A stretch of DNA of 64,000 nt from the NCBI GenBank assembly GCA_018343915.1, contig JABRWF010000007.1, forward strand, positions 2,356,001 through 2,420,000, in the 5' to 3' direction. Origin of the DNA: Agroathelia rolfsii (taxonomy: Eukaryota > Basidiomycota > Agaricomycetes > Amylocorticiales > Amylocorticiaceae). This document shows positions 1-12,371 of this stretch, one piece after another. The notes below the pieces were generated by a model. The model did not search any database. It saw only the letters and a program-made list of their open reading frames with translations, and was not told the origin of the DNA. The translations under genes were made by a program, and so were the position numbers. How positions within the stretch are numbered: position 1 is the first letter of the stretch; each line of letters begins with the position of its first letter.

Positions 1-2358
1 CCATGTCCCTTTCTCAGTTCTTCCGGGGTGAGCTGGAGCCGTCGTCCATCTTGGGCTCTTCCAGCGTTGACCCTCATGGCGAGTACTGTGAGCAGTTGTC
101 TGAACAGCTTGCTGCCCATGAGGAGCAACAGCTTCTTGCCAGCTCTGGACAGGTTGTTATTCAGGAGTCTGATAGGAAGGCCATCAGCTCTTTGAGGCGC
201 CTCCATGCGCACAACTGTTCTCCTGTCTCCACTCTTGGCTCTGAGCAGCAGGGAACGCTTGCCTTCGACCCACGTAAGCCTTTGCTGCAGTTCATGCTCA
301 AGGCTACGCCCAAGTCATCCGTGGTGGAACATATCGAGTCCCAATATGACTCACTCGTCGACTCCCTGGAGTCGACCTTTGAGCATTCGTCCATTCAAGG
401 TCGCCAGGCCATGGTTGAGCTCATCTCCAATGTCCCCGATACCGTCTCTCCGGTAAAGGCGCGCTTTGCTTATGCACAGGTGCCTGTGGGCGACCGTGTT
501 GAGCTTCACCCTATTTGGAAGGTACGCACGTTGTCACACGTGATGATGCTGTGCCTATTCACTCACACTTCTATGACAGTTCGAGGTGGAGATGGCTGAT
601 AACTGGTACGAGGCATCCGTCTCTGCCCACGCCCCTCATCGCATTATCTCCGTGGTTGACTGGGCATCCGACGCACCCATTCCCGAAGAGCCGGTTGAGA
701 AGAAACCTGCTACCTACAATGTCTTCAAGTGGGGCATCAACGACCCTTCGGAGGGCGAACGCAGCATTGAACACGAGAACTTTGATACGCTTGCGAGTCC
801 CATAGGTTGGCACTCCCTGCCATACAGGAAGGATCCTTCCCATGGCTACGTCAAGTTCAAGGATGGCGAGTTCTGGCACAATACTACCACCACCTGGGGC
901 AACAACGTAAGCCAGTGCCTTGTTTGATAATTATTCAGACTAGATGCTTATATGTCGTTCGTAGGTCTTTGCCCACGAGGATTGGGAAGGTGCCAACAAC
1001 TGGGTTGACAACTACCGTCCCGATGCTGGCGAGAGTCTTGCCTTTGACTACAAGTACAACCCCAAGAACACTGATCGCAGTGAGGCTCTCGCGGAGGCGA
1101 AGAAGTACATCAACGCCACCGTGACCCAGTTGTTCTACACCTCCAACATGGTCCACGATTTGTACTATCGTTATGGTTTCGATGAAGTCTCCGGGAACTT
1201 CCAGCAGTACAACTTCGGTCGTGGTGGTCGTGATGGCGACGCTGTCATTGCCAACGCGCAGGACGGTTCGGGTTACAACAATGCAAACTTCATGACCCCA
1301 CCCGATGGTCAGAACGGTCGCTGCAGGATGTACCTCTGGAACACCGCTTCGCCGTACCGCGATGGTGATCTTGAGGCGGGTATCGTCATCCATGAGCTGT
1401 CACACGGTCTCAGCACCCGTTTGACCGGTGGTCCCGCTAACTCCGGCTGTCTTGGCTGGGGCGAGTCAGGAGGTATGGGTGAGGGTTGGGGTGGTAAGTA
1501 CAATGTATTGAATAGTGATTGCTATCATCTGTGGCTTATCTTTCCTTTTTAGATTTCCTGGCTACCATGATCCGCAGTACCAGCGAGTACTCTGATTTCC
1601 CTATGGGCGCTTGGGCTGCTAATCGCGACAATGGTATCCGGAACTTCCCATACTCTCTTGTAAGTCTCGTTGCCAAGGCCAACACCACCGGCGCCACCAT
1701 CTATGCATGTGACAAATGTTAATCATATTCCTTTCTTTCTCTCAGGATTTCGAGATCAACCCCTCGACCTATGAGACACTTGATAAGCCCGGCTACTGGG
1801 GCGTCCACGCCATCGGCGAGGTCTGGGCGGAGATTCTCTGGACCGTCGCTCAGGGCCTCATCGAGAAGCACGGTTACTCGGAGACACTCTTCCCTCCCAA
1901 GCCGTTGGAGAACGGTACAGTGCCCGAGGGCGAGTTCTACCGTCCTCGCGAGTACACGGCGACGGGCGAGGAGAAGCCTTTGGTGCCCATTCACGGCAAC
2001 TCGCTCATTGTCCAGTGAGTTTTCATTTTTATTTATTTTACTTTGGCGATTATCTTTCCAAGAGACATAGCTGACTTGGTTTCTCTCTTTCAACAGGCTC
2101 GTCCTCAACGGCATGAAGCTCCAGCCATGCCGTCCCTCGTTCTTTGAGGCCCGCGACGCCATTATCCAAGCTGACCAGATTCTCACCGGTGGCGAGAACG
2201 CGTGCGAGCTTTGGGCAGGCTTCTCCAAGCGTGGCTTGGGCCCCGACGCCCGCGTCGATGGCCGCACACCCTGGGGCGGAGGAATCCGTTCGAATGACTA
2301 TGAGGTCCCCACTGCTTGCAAGGAGGAGAAGATCCCTGAGGACCCCGAGTTTGCATAG
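1..2358 (+). CDS. Fungalysin-type M36 metallopeptidase, 5' partial
   Basis: This is a secreted zinc endopeptidase of the fungalysin family (M36). Six exons can be joined: 3-521, 580-906, 965-1493, 1553-1659, 1746-2014 and 2097-2358, all with GT-AG introns of about 58-86 bp. The catalytic helix [11 protein letters not shown] lies in exon 3, followed by the third zinc ligand region [10 protein letters not shown], which spans the intron at 1494-1552. The end of the propeptide ([20 protein letters not shown]) is recognisable, and the mature domain runs to the stop with the usual C-terminal block. The first ATG in the window is at position 3, but no signal peptide precedes it, so the true start probably lies to the left of the window. 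The first 140 or so residues are Ser/Gln/Glu-rich and do not resemble the usual propeptide, so they may be mis-framed or diverged. It is convergent with the SDR gene downstream. Confidence 0.93.
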
Positions 2359-2962
2359 ATGACTCGCCTCCTTTCTATTTTTTATTCTTCTCTTTTCCTC
2401 TCTTGCTCAGCTCATTGGTGATGTGATTGCTTGTCATTTACATATGATATCTCTCTAGTTTACGGATTCCCCCCTTAGCGTTTGTGTTGGCTTTACCATG
2501 TTTGGCTATATCTGTTTGCAATAAGCCCTTATCATGGTTGTACGAGTAATTACGGGCAATACGACCCTTATAGCGATGATAATATCATGGTGCACGTATT
2601 CACGGAAACGGTGTCTCGCAGTCTGATAAGGATTCGGAAAGGTAGATGAGGGGTGGTGTCAGTTCGTGTAGTAAAAGTGTGTTATGAGTATGAGTGCTGG
2701 TGGCAATGTGTAGACTACGTGGATGTCACAACTCGGCCATCCACCTCTATATTGGAATCTGCCTTGAAATCCCATGCTGATACTGACCAGAAGAAACAAT
2801 CGGTGAGTTTAATTGGGGTGACTAGAAAGCCCTAGTCTTAGCATAAACTCGAGCATAAGCATATGTATACATTATCATTATTTGCAGTCTGCTGGAGCCT
2901 GAGTCTCGTGCGACTGAAACAGGGGTACTTCAAGTTGAAATACATGACCCACAATTATTTTC
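2359..2962. other. Intergenic region, convergent 3' ends
   Basis: This gap lies between the 3' ends of the fungalysin and SDR1. It is AT-rich, and no gene, tRNA or repeat was recognised in it. Confidence 0.6.
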
Positions 2963-4154
<1,192 letters not shown>

Positions 4155-4397
4155 GATTGTAGCTCTATCATGAATCGTATCATAATCCGTAGATGTTTAC
4201 AATCCTGAAAGACATGCCGCTGATGCCGGTGGATTTAAGTTCATTAGAGTCCGATACAATCACGTTATTATTTAATACTTGCATATGCACGTCTGGCTTC
4301 TTCGTACTCTACCTGATGTATATCGACATTTAAATGGTGGAACGAATATGCAGTAGATTCAGTACTTGGGCAAATCAACAAAGTTGCAATCACTCTC

Positions 4398-5599
4398 TCA
4401 GTCAAATAAGACACCACCATCCACCAATATCTGCAATATGGATTAAGAAATAAGTACCAAGCCTCAACAAGAACTAGTCAGCCCTATTTCACGTACGCTT
4501 TGTCCCGTGATAAAGCTGCTCTTCTCCGAAGCCAGAAATGATACAAGCTTAGCCACATCTTCTGGCACTCCAATCCTACCAAGAGTGGCTGTTTTTGCCC
4601 ACTGTGTTCCCTTAATACTTTTCAAAAAAGAAAGAGCTGACAAAATAATATACCGTGTTCCACATTTCATCTTCGGATAGCCCATGCTGTACAGAGGATG
4701 CGACCAATCCTTCGGCTATTGAGTTTGAAAAAAAAAATGAATGAAGAAACAAGCGATGGAATTTATAGTAACTTATTCCATACTCAACGGCGTCCTAATT
4801 ACCCCCGGACAGTACGCATTGACGGTGATACCGTATGTACCCCATTCTTGAGCTGTACCAGTTGTATCAGTTCATGTTGCTCGAACCAAAATAGACATTC
4901 TGCAACCTACCGGCGGACTGAGTTAACCCTCTCACAGCAAATTTAGATGCGGAATACGCTGCTGCGGATGGAAAACCTTTCTTTCCCGACATCGATGAGG
5001 CGCCTTGATTTGGAAGAAGGTCATTAGACTAATGAAAGACTTGTGCAAATAGCTCTTCGTCTACTGACCAATGATTCGACCACCACGACCTTGCTTAATC
5101 ATTTGGATAGCAGCATATTTATACGATAGGAATACCCCCTTTACATTAATAGCGAACACTCGGTCCAGCTCTTCCACAGAGACTGTATAGTGTATGTAAG
5201 CGTTCTGGAAACAACAGGAACCGAGGGTTGAAGCGCACTGTCAATAATCGATTTTTGAGAGACGATGCCTGCATTCGCGACCATCTTTACACATATAAGC
5301 AACACATCAAAGCCCTCAAATATGCAAAACATTAAATGTACTATATCAATACCACCAAATGTAGTGACAGCTAGTTGCACCATATCTTTCACGTTATTTT
5401 CGACAGTTATATCGCCAACATAGCTGATGGCTTTACGTCCTTTAGAGTTAATTTCGTCGATAAGTGAGTTAAGATGGGGGAGTTGGTTTTGCAAATCGTT
5501 GACTACAATATCGCAACCATCGTCTGCAAGCTGAAGGGCTATGCTACGGCCAATACCACCTGCACAACCAGTGACTATAGCGATTCTTGGTGATGACAT
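4398..5599 (-). CDS. Short-chain dehydrogenase/reductase, acetoin/diacetyl-reductase-like (SDR2)
   Basis: Tandem paralogue of SDR1, 243 bp upstream of it on the same strand. The start at 5599 gives MSSPRIAIVTGCAGGIGRSI (cofactor motif). It is followed by the VANAGIVSQK exon, an exon with SVEELDRVFAINVKGVFLSY, the exon with the YxxxK site, an exon with GLSEDEMWNT, and the exon with [16 protein letters not shown]. The last exon at 4398-4430 encodes ILVDGGVLFD. The last intron (4431-4496) starts GTACGT and ends CAG, in the same place as in SDR1. The exons join without frameshift. The first exon is nearly the same as in SDR1, so the duplication is moderately recent. Expected role: reduction of small diketones, hydroxyketones or similar carbonyls with NAD(P)H. 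The substrate is not shown by sequence. Confidence 0.85.
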
Positions 5600-6404
5600 G
5601 ACTGCGGTTCGGTCGAAGTTGTGAAGGTATTGATCTCATCATGTTTTCTGATCGCGGGCTTTTATAGTGTTAAAGACAGGGATTTTACGACATAGCCTTA
5701 TCCATGATCCTATAAAACGTAATTATGCATCATGTCAAGTGGGTTTTCCGGCGATGGTGATTGAAATATGTATGTGTGTGCTACTAGTAGAAATCAATCG
5801 GCAGAGCTTTAATTCCCCGAAGAAAAACGACCCATCCATTGCTCTGACCAATTGAGCAAAAATCCAATCAATTTAGACTATGTATACATATGATATTGCG
5901 ATCTCCTTAAAGAGGTTGCCAAAAAGATATCTCAAGTTGGTCTTGATCAATTCCTATGGCCTAAGGAATGAATGGCTCGTAAATATTACCCTGTGTTAAA
6001 ATTTCAAAACCTATGTATTTGATTTCACGACTTCTACTACTAATACATGCCCCAAGCAATGTTTGGCAGTATTTGTAGAGTTTGGCCTGCACGCTTAGTA
6101 AAAAAAGCGGCCCACTAATATCCGTATTTATTTATCGTACGAGCGCATATGTTGAGTTAGTTGCATGATGCAATCAAATCTAAATTGCGCCTTATCCAGG
6201 AACAAAGTTGCTTCTTTGTAGGGCTAAAGATAGTGTAAGATTATCGATTATTAGTTGGACTATGCGTCGGATAACAAGTTTGCTAAGCCGCTGTATGCGT
6301 GCGAATTCATTAGTATGTGGATGAGTAGAGTCCAAAATACATGATATCAATATCATACCATGCAAATCTCTACTCTTGAACTGGTTACAGGTCATATATC
6401 TCAG
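5600..6404. other. Intergenic region upstream of SDR2
   Basis: AT-rich sequence without a supportable gene. A short tRNA D-arm-like string occurs near 5835-5855, but no complete tRNA fold could be built around it. Confidence 0.5.
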
Positions 6405-6603
6405 TGAAAAGCGAAGTCAGACAACAGTAGGCCTCAATGTACCAAAAACGTCTTTTGCGACTAAAGTACGACCAAAGTGTGACTATTGGGTTTTGATGTG
6501 TGCCTGTTTAGTCCGACAATACCAGTTGCACCTCAGTCATACTTTAATCGCAAAAGACATTTTTGGCACATTGAGTCCGACTATTGTCTGACTTCGCTTT
6601 TCA
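6405..6603. mobile_element. MITE-like hairpin element with long terminal inverted repeats
   Basis: The two halves are imperfect reverse complements over roughly 85-90 bp each, around a short centre. The outer ends, TGAAAAGCGAAGTCAGACA and its complement, match fully. It has no coding capacity. The bases TCAG lie directly before the left end and within one base of the right end, so a short target duplication is possible but not certain. Small size, long inverted ends and lack of coding sequence fit a non-autonomous DNA transposon. Confidence 0.75.
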
Positions 6604-6876
6604 TTCAGGGTAGTATTTTTAGGTCGCATCTCCTACTGAAAGTTGCAATGAAATGAAGGAAAGGAAATTCAGGGCATATACCAGCTGATAGAGCCAGCCA
6701 TCAGCGGTAAGTTTCGATGCATTGGAAGCATGTACTAGTAACGGCTTGAGCGCATTCAATTCTGTCTACCATACTTAAATACATTAGGAGAAATCCACCA
6801 AAAAGAGAAATACTTGGACGTCAAGTTCGATCAATTTCCTTCTCCTTCTTACTGCCGATTAACATTGGCCATTGAT

Positions 6877-8438
6877 CTAGACCATATCATCATCTTCAGC
6901 CTTGTTCTTTTCCTCCAACTCAAGATCATCTGTACTACTTGCATTACTCATAGACCTCATTTGAGTCACTTGCCATGCAGTGACGGGATCCGGCATGCTG
7001 GAGTTGTGGTGCGGTGTTGATTTAGAAGTCGAAGGCTTGTGACTATGAGTATTACTAGCCGCTTGCAGCGAGGCACAATTGGACATGCAATGTTTGTTAC
7101 CAGGGGATGAGTATCGACCTACGTGGATGGCGAGGAGGGTGAATGTGATAGCCTATTATTTTTTTTTTTTTAAAAAAAAAGTCATGAGTGGTGGTGATCA
7201 CACTGTATTACAATATTCGGTGTACTCACGATTATCTGTATCATCTAGTAGACGAGATAATATAATTCAATCGTATTCAGTAAAGTTTGGCTCCTCTAGC
7301 ATTGCCGGCTCGAAGAGCCGAGGTAGCAGCTCACCACTTCAAACACAACGTATTCACCAAGAGAGCGAGTGATACGGCAACATATGAGAATTATCAAGCA
7401 AACAGCATAGACAGCGCCGGATTGGATGATGATTGCTGCTACGATCAGGAGCCTTTTACTTGACCTCTCATGGGGCTGTAATACTGCTGCGGAAGCGTTT
7501 TTCGAGATGCTATGTTGGTTTACCCACCATATACGCAGTCCAATTGAAACTATATTGACCAGATTGTGGTTCAAGCTCCGCATGAGTCAAAGGAGATACA
7601 GTAGATAGGATGATGCCCTCACATGAAGAAACGACGTTGGTGACAAATGTTAACGTATAAAATGCAATAGTTAGGGAGTCAATGACATATGTGGTCTTAG
7701 TTATAGAGTGTAGCCTTTCAGGATGGGTAAAAAACAGTATAGCAGGAGGCGCAATTGCTAGTTTTGAGTAGGGTAATCAGTCACTGGTCCCACAATGGAT
7801 TTCAATGCCATAATTACGGACCGAGATTGGCTAGATAGCATAAAAGTAACCCGATGAACATCCTTCTTTCTCCATTCCAAACTACATGGAGACGCCAGAG
7901 CTATGCATTGGTCGAAGGTAGCTTTATTCAATACAAGATGTCGTGTTTCAAGAGGACCTGGGATTGCAAGCTTACCATGATGGCATCGCCTATGTATGTC
8001 TGCGCACCAAAAATTAAGATCGATGCAACATCTAGCTGTTTTCCTCCCATCAGAAATTGCAGCGTGCTTGAGCCATCATTCCCCTTGTTAAAGGCGTCTA
8101 TGGATTGCGCCAGACTAATAGATACATGCTATGCGTTCAAAGAAAACAAATAAAAAACCGGTAACACCGCAGAGTAAGCAGAAGACTAACAGTCGTAGCA
8201 AGAATAAACATGATGATTAATAAAGGAAGATTCATGAGCTTGGCATTCTTGCTCCCATGCTTCAATAAAAGGAAGAGAGAGGTTGGGAATAAAATCAAGA
8301 GAAGTCCTGTAGTGAAGTAACTTCAATATATTTGAAGAAATTATTATACTAAGTAGAAGTTCAAAGTGCACCATATAGAAGCGGTTCAAGAAAGAGAGAC
8401 ACCAGAAGCACTGTGGTAAGTTTTGAAGCTTCGAGCAT
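6877..8438 (-). CDS. Seven-transmembrane basidiomycete membrane protein (7TM-1)
   Basis: Multi-pass membrane protein of a family common in Agaricomycetes and without assigned function. Eight exons can be joined in frame: 8438-8372, 8306-8191, 8128-7976, 7900-7822, 7757-7623, 7549-7335, 7244-7230 and 7152-6877 (about 351 aa). Family marks are MLEASKLTTVLLVSLFLEP at the start, then LIIMFILATT, AQTYIGDAIM, WRLHVVWNG, LTFVTN...RIWWVN, and KRLLIVAAIII followed by a last hydrophobic exon. The tail (NASSTDDLELEEKNKAEDDD) is hydrophilic and acidic. Exon 7 is only 15 nt (MIQII) but has a good acceptor and a GTGAGT donor, and it keeps the frame. The start is the first ATG that matches the family; an upstream ATG at 8648 is open but looks foreign. 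It is a paralogue of 7TM-2 at 21928-23953. Confidence 0.75.
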
Positions 8439-9353
8439 GGCAGGTGTTTGTAAAACCAAGAAGAAGAAAGGAATAGTGGGAAAGATATCAAAGAGGACGT
8501 ATAATATAGCTTCCAGAAGCCGTAGGTAACCCAAGCTACATGCAAGGGCCGATAAAGAATGTAGAGGTTCACTAAGCACCGGGCCCAGAGCAGTAAGATA
8601 CGTAACGGCAGGCCTGTGCCAGTGCGATATATATATGTACTCATTCATGTTTGATATCAGATTATATTAATATTGGTGTGATATGTCAATCATGCACTGC
8701 TAAGAGTGAGGTGATATATCTCATGTTGACAAAGACAGTCACCAAGCCAGAGAAATAGAGTTGTGTAGTCGTTGCTTAAGCTAAGGCACCAGTAAATAAG
8801 TTTTGCAAAAGCTTGCGCCAACCTGCAGTACAGACGCTGCATCGACGATGGTTGCAGTTATGCATAAGCTGAGCCGCAGAGCACTGGCAAAGAACGCCAT
8901 GACCGTTGGCATCACATCGTGATTTGGTATCTAGCTTGCGAGATAGACTTGGACAACTCTGCATCATTGTGTTGGATAGGTCTAGTGATGAACGTGGAGA
9001 TTTATGAAATTCTCCTGATGGCTAGACCAAAGCATATGAGCCTCACGGTAATAGTCGAGATGTACTGGAGCACTGATCGTATTGACCCACTGTCCCCGGA
9101 GTTTAGCCACTGAGTTAGCTGTAGAAGATCTTGCCGGGTGGGGATTTGAAACTCCGAAGTGGCTGCAGGTGGGTAAAACCGGAAGCAGATGGGCCATGTT
9201 ACACATGCCGAGGCGCGGCCATGGCCCAGATGCAGGCTTCGATGACTTCAGTACCTATAAATATGACGCAAGAAAAGTTGCAGTCGCTGATACTAACTAA
9301 CGATCCAAACACACAATCCATAATTCCAATTCCAACCATTCAGGCTAACTAAA
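8439..9353. other. Intergenic region between divergent 7TM-1 and AKR-L1
   Basis: No gene was recognised. The last 100 bp hold the AKR-L1 core promoter. Short blocks near 9205-9245 resemble, in diverged form, the region upstream of AKR-R1 at 39060-39130. Confidence 0.5.
9256..9263 (+). promoter_or_regulatory. TATA box of AKR-L1
   Basis: TATAAATA, 91 bp upstream of the ATG at 9354. The other AKR paralogues have a TATA box 64-87 bp upstream of their ATG. Confidence 0.6.
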
Positions 9354-10858
9354 ATGCCTCTGTCTACCGCCCTTCCAACGCGCAAGATAGGCAACGAGTC
9401 CGTTGCTGCCATCGGATTTGGCACCATGGGCCTCTCAGCCTTCTATGGCCAAATCGATGATGATGAGACAAGATTAAAGGTATGTGCTAGCTTAAATGCC
9501 TTAAGCCATTTCCATCAGTTATGACTATTATTCTTCAAAATCTAAACACACATGCACGGCACAGTTCTTGGATGAGGTCCTTGCCAGTGGATGCAACTAT
9601 TGGGACTCAGCAGATGTCTACGGAGATAGCGAGGATCTCTTGGGGAAATGGCAAGTCACTCTAGTTGCTAATTTATGAATATGATCCTTATATAGTACAC
9701 ATGTTTTATCTAGGTTCAAGAGGACCGGAAAGCGCGATCAGGTCTTCCTGGCCACTAAATTTGCTTTGCGTAGCTCTCCCGATCGTCTTGTGAATGGCGA
9801 TCCTGAGTATGTTCACAAGGCTATCGACAAGTCGTTGTCTCGCTTGGGTATCGACTATGTCGATCTTTACTATATGCATAGGGCAGATAAGACTGTTCCT
9901 ATTGAGGTTTGTGTACATGCGGGTCTACACAAAAAACCTCTTTATCTCACGATCCAACAGAAAACGGTTGGCGCTATGGCAGAACTTGTCAAGTACGCGT
10001 TTGAATCTTCGCTTCATGGTTTGTATCAATGTACAAACAATTAATCCTAGGTCCGGCAAGGTGAGATATCTCGGTCTCTCTGAGTGTTCGGCTTCCACGT
10101 TACGTCGTGCACACGCTGTCCACCCGATCGCCGCCCTTCAAGTTGAATACTCCCCTTTCACGCTCGATATTGAAGACGAGAAGATTGCTCTTCTCAAGAC
10201 CGCTCGTGAGCTCGGCGTTGCTGTCATTGCTTATTCTCCTCTTGGTCGCGGTCTGATTACTGGACAATACGTATGTGACTCACTAATCACATTGATGTGA
10301 GATTTCAATTTCATCGCTAATTCTTGATATAGAAAAGTCCGGATGACTTTGAAGAAGGCGACTTCCGAAGGGCTGTCCCACGGTAAGTCAAAATAGGGTT
10401 TCTTTTTCGGTACAATCTGTAAACAATACTAACTACATAATAGGTACTCCGCAGAAAACTTCCCCAACATCCTCAAGCTCGCTGACGGCCTAAAAAAGGT
10501 CGGAGAGAAACATAGCGCGACAGCCGGTCAAGTTGCCCTTGCCTTCCTCCTGGCTCAGGGTGATGATATTATTCCCATTCCTGGGACTCGCAAGAGCAAA
10601 GTAAGTGTTTCATTCTGCACACACATGTGCCCTCATTTTTTGTATATATATGTGAGGGCTGATTTCTTTCCCTTCGTTGCCTTGCCTTTTTTGTAGTATC
10701 TTGCTGAGAATTTGGGTGCTTTGAAAGTCGATTTGACGCCCGAGGACATTGCAGAAGTCCGTGCCATCGCCCAAGCGGCCGATGCAACGACTGGTGATAG
10801 GTATCCGCCAACGATGGTTGATGCGTTGTTTGCAGATACGCCGGAGCTGGAAGAGTGA
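9354..10858 (+). CDS. Aldo-keto reductase, AKR13/YakC-like (AKR-L1)
   Basis: NADPH-dependent carbonyl reductase with a TIM-barrel fold, presumably cytosolic. Eight exons: 9354-9479, 9565-9650, 9714-9906, 9961-9992, 10051-10270, 10333-10382, 10444-10600 and 10697-10858. The AKR tetrad is visible: Asp and Tyr in SADVYGDSE, Lys in FLATKFA, His in [17 protein letters not shown] and GTRKSK mark the cofactor end. Intron 2 has a GC donor (GCAAGT). The 5' part lies outside the inverted repeat, which begins at 9711, three bases before exon 3; the rest is mirrored in R1. The C-terminus (TPELEE) is two residues longer than in L2 and L3. No lesions were seen. The family is close to fungal pyridoxal-reductase/YakC proteins; the substrate is unknown. 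Confidence 0.92.
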
Positions 10859-12371
10859 TAATGGTAGCAAACAAAAATGAAGTACACAAGAAAGTTCTCC
10901 GTACAAGGTTTAAGCAAAGTTGGAATGCCAATATCAATACTAATAGCTCTTAAGTCGTAATGCAAGTTCAAGTTCATCGTTGTGACGGAATATCTAGCCT
11001 TTATGTGTGGCGTTGCAGTAGAGCCCAAGTACAATTTTAGTTTTTCTAGTAGTATTATGTCCAAACTGGGAAAAGGATCTTGTCGTTGTGCTGCTATTCG
11101 AATATCTGGGATAAAGGCGTTGTTTCACAGGTATATAAACACGAGAAGCTGCTAGGATCAAGAGGAAATAGAGATATAAGAGAGGGCATTCCATCATGAA
11201 TAGATCCAGAACAACAACGGTCTTGAAGTCTTGAGTTCTTGCTTATCACGAATAGAAAGAGATAAACAAGTCTCCATACTAGTATGGAATGCAAAAGCTG
11301 CCTATGTCGTCAACTTGAACGTGTAGCACAGAAATCCAGTCTCCCCAAGTACTACCAATAATGGCTCATAGATAGCTCTGAGTCGGACTTGAAACCGAAG
11401 GGGCTGGACAATGCATGGAGCTATAAGTTCACGTAGATACCGGCATTACGATACTCAGGAATTGGCATATTAAATAGTTCGTGAAGCTCCTGATATTGAA
11501 TGAAAAGCAATGATGATGAAAAGCTCCGCTCCGTGGCTGAATGATGAGTAACAAGAAGGAAGTAAAAATGGCTCTTTGAGTTATGATTGAATGTTGAATG
11601 CCAAAGGGCCATTAAGTTTAATATTCACAGTCGTGGCACTTATCCAACATGCCTCGAGCTCAATGGGTGAGTAGTATTATTAGTCGGGTCCACTGTCCCA
11701 GTACTTTGAACTGAAACTCTAAACTCACCTTGGCTGAACTAAGCCACGCCAAACAGAGTTGAGGCTGTTATTAGGATGGCCAATCTGCATGATTTCTTAC
11801 AGGGCACGGGCCCGGCACCCGGTCCAGTGGTGGCGGGTTCGGGGAAGTGTGGGTCTCATATTAGTCACTGTTAGCCGCGGCGGGCCGTCATCATACGATT
11901 GCGTGCATACACCACACCTGGGTTCAGACTCCGACTTGCATTCACTGATGTTGGTTCTCATTACAGTCCCGGGCGGTCATTCTCTTTTGAGTCCGGCGGG
12001 TCCGCGCGTCCGCAGTTCCCCATATAATGTCGCTTGTTATGATCATACACGGTCCATGAAACTTGTATACGGCACTGGAGTGGGTAAAATCAAAATAACG
12101 ATCTAAATGGGGGTGCGGCGAGAGGGAGGAACTGGGAAGTAATCACGCATGTTTTCTGATACATTCTCTTGTACGAAGGCTATGGGTTCCCCGCAAACCG
12201 GCTTTGTTCATTGAAGAATCCAGAAATCGGCAATCAGTGGGTACGTCGATAGTGGAGAAAAAAAAGTATTTGTGATCTATATATACACGAAAGGAAGGCA
12301 AGGCCATCCATAACAAACACCCAAAGCAACTACAATCCTTTCAGCTCAAAAAACAACCCAAACAACCTATT
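10859..12371. other. Intergenic region between AKR-L1 and AKR-L2
   Basis: No gene was recognised. About 11800-12020 is clearly more GC-rich than its surroundings and has no counterpart seen upstream of the other AKR genes. It may be an old insertion of unknown type. Mirrored at 35925-37437. Confidence 0.5.
12070..12285 (+). promoter_or_regulatory. AKR-L2 promoter with shared blocks
   Basis: It has a block GGAGTGGGTAA near 12076-12086, a second block around CAGTGGGTACGTCGA near 12235-12250, and TATATATA at 12278-12285, 87 bp before the ATG. Similar blocks occur in the same order upstream of L3 and L4. Confidence 0.55.

Noticed and set aside
5830..5860. tRNA D-arm-like string GCTCAATTGGTCAGAGC (minus strand)
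   Set aside because: No matching acceptor stem or T-arm could be found around it.
8186..8644. 152-codon open frame on the minus strand
   Set aside because: It runs through two introns of the 7TM-1 gene; the spliced model in other frames fits the family much better.
11759..12106. Open frame of 115 codons in GC-rich intergenic DNA (mirrored at 36190-36537)
   Set aside because: Composition and content look random, there is no family pattern, and it is open because of base composition.
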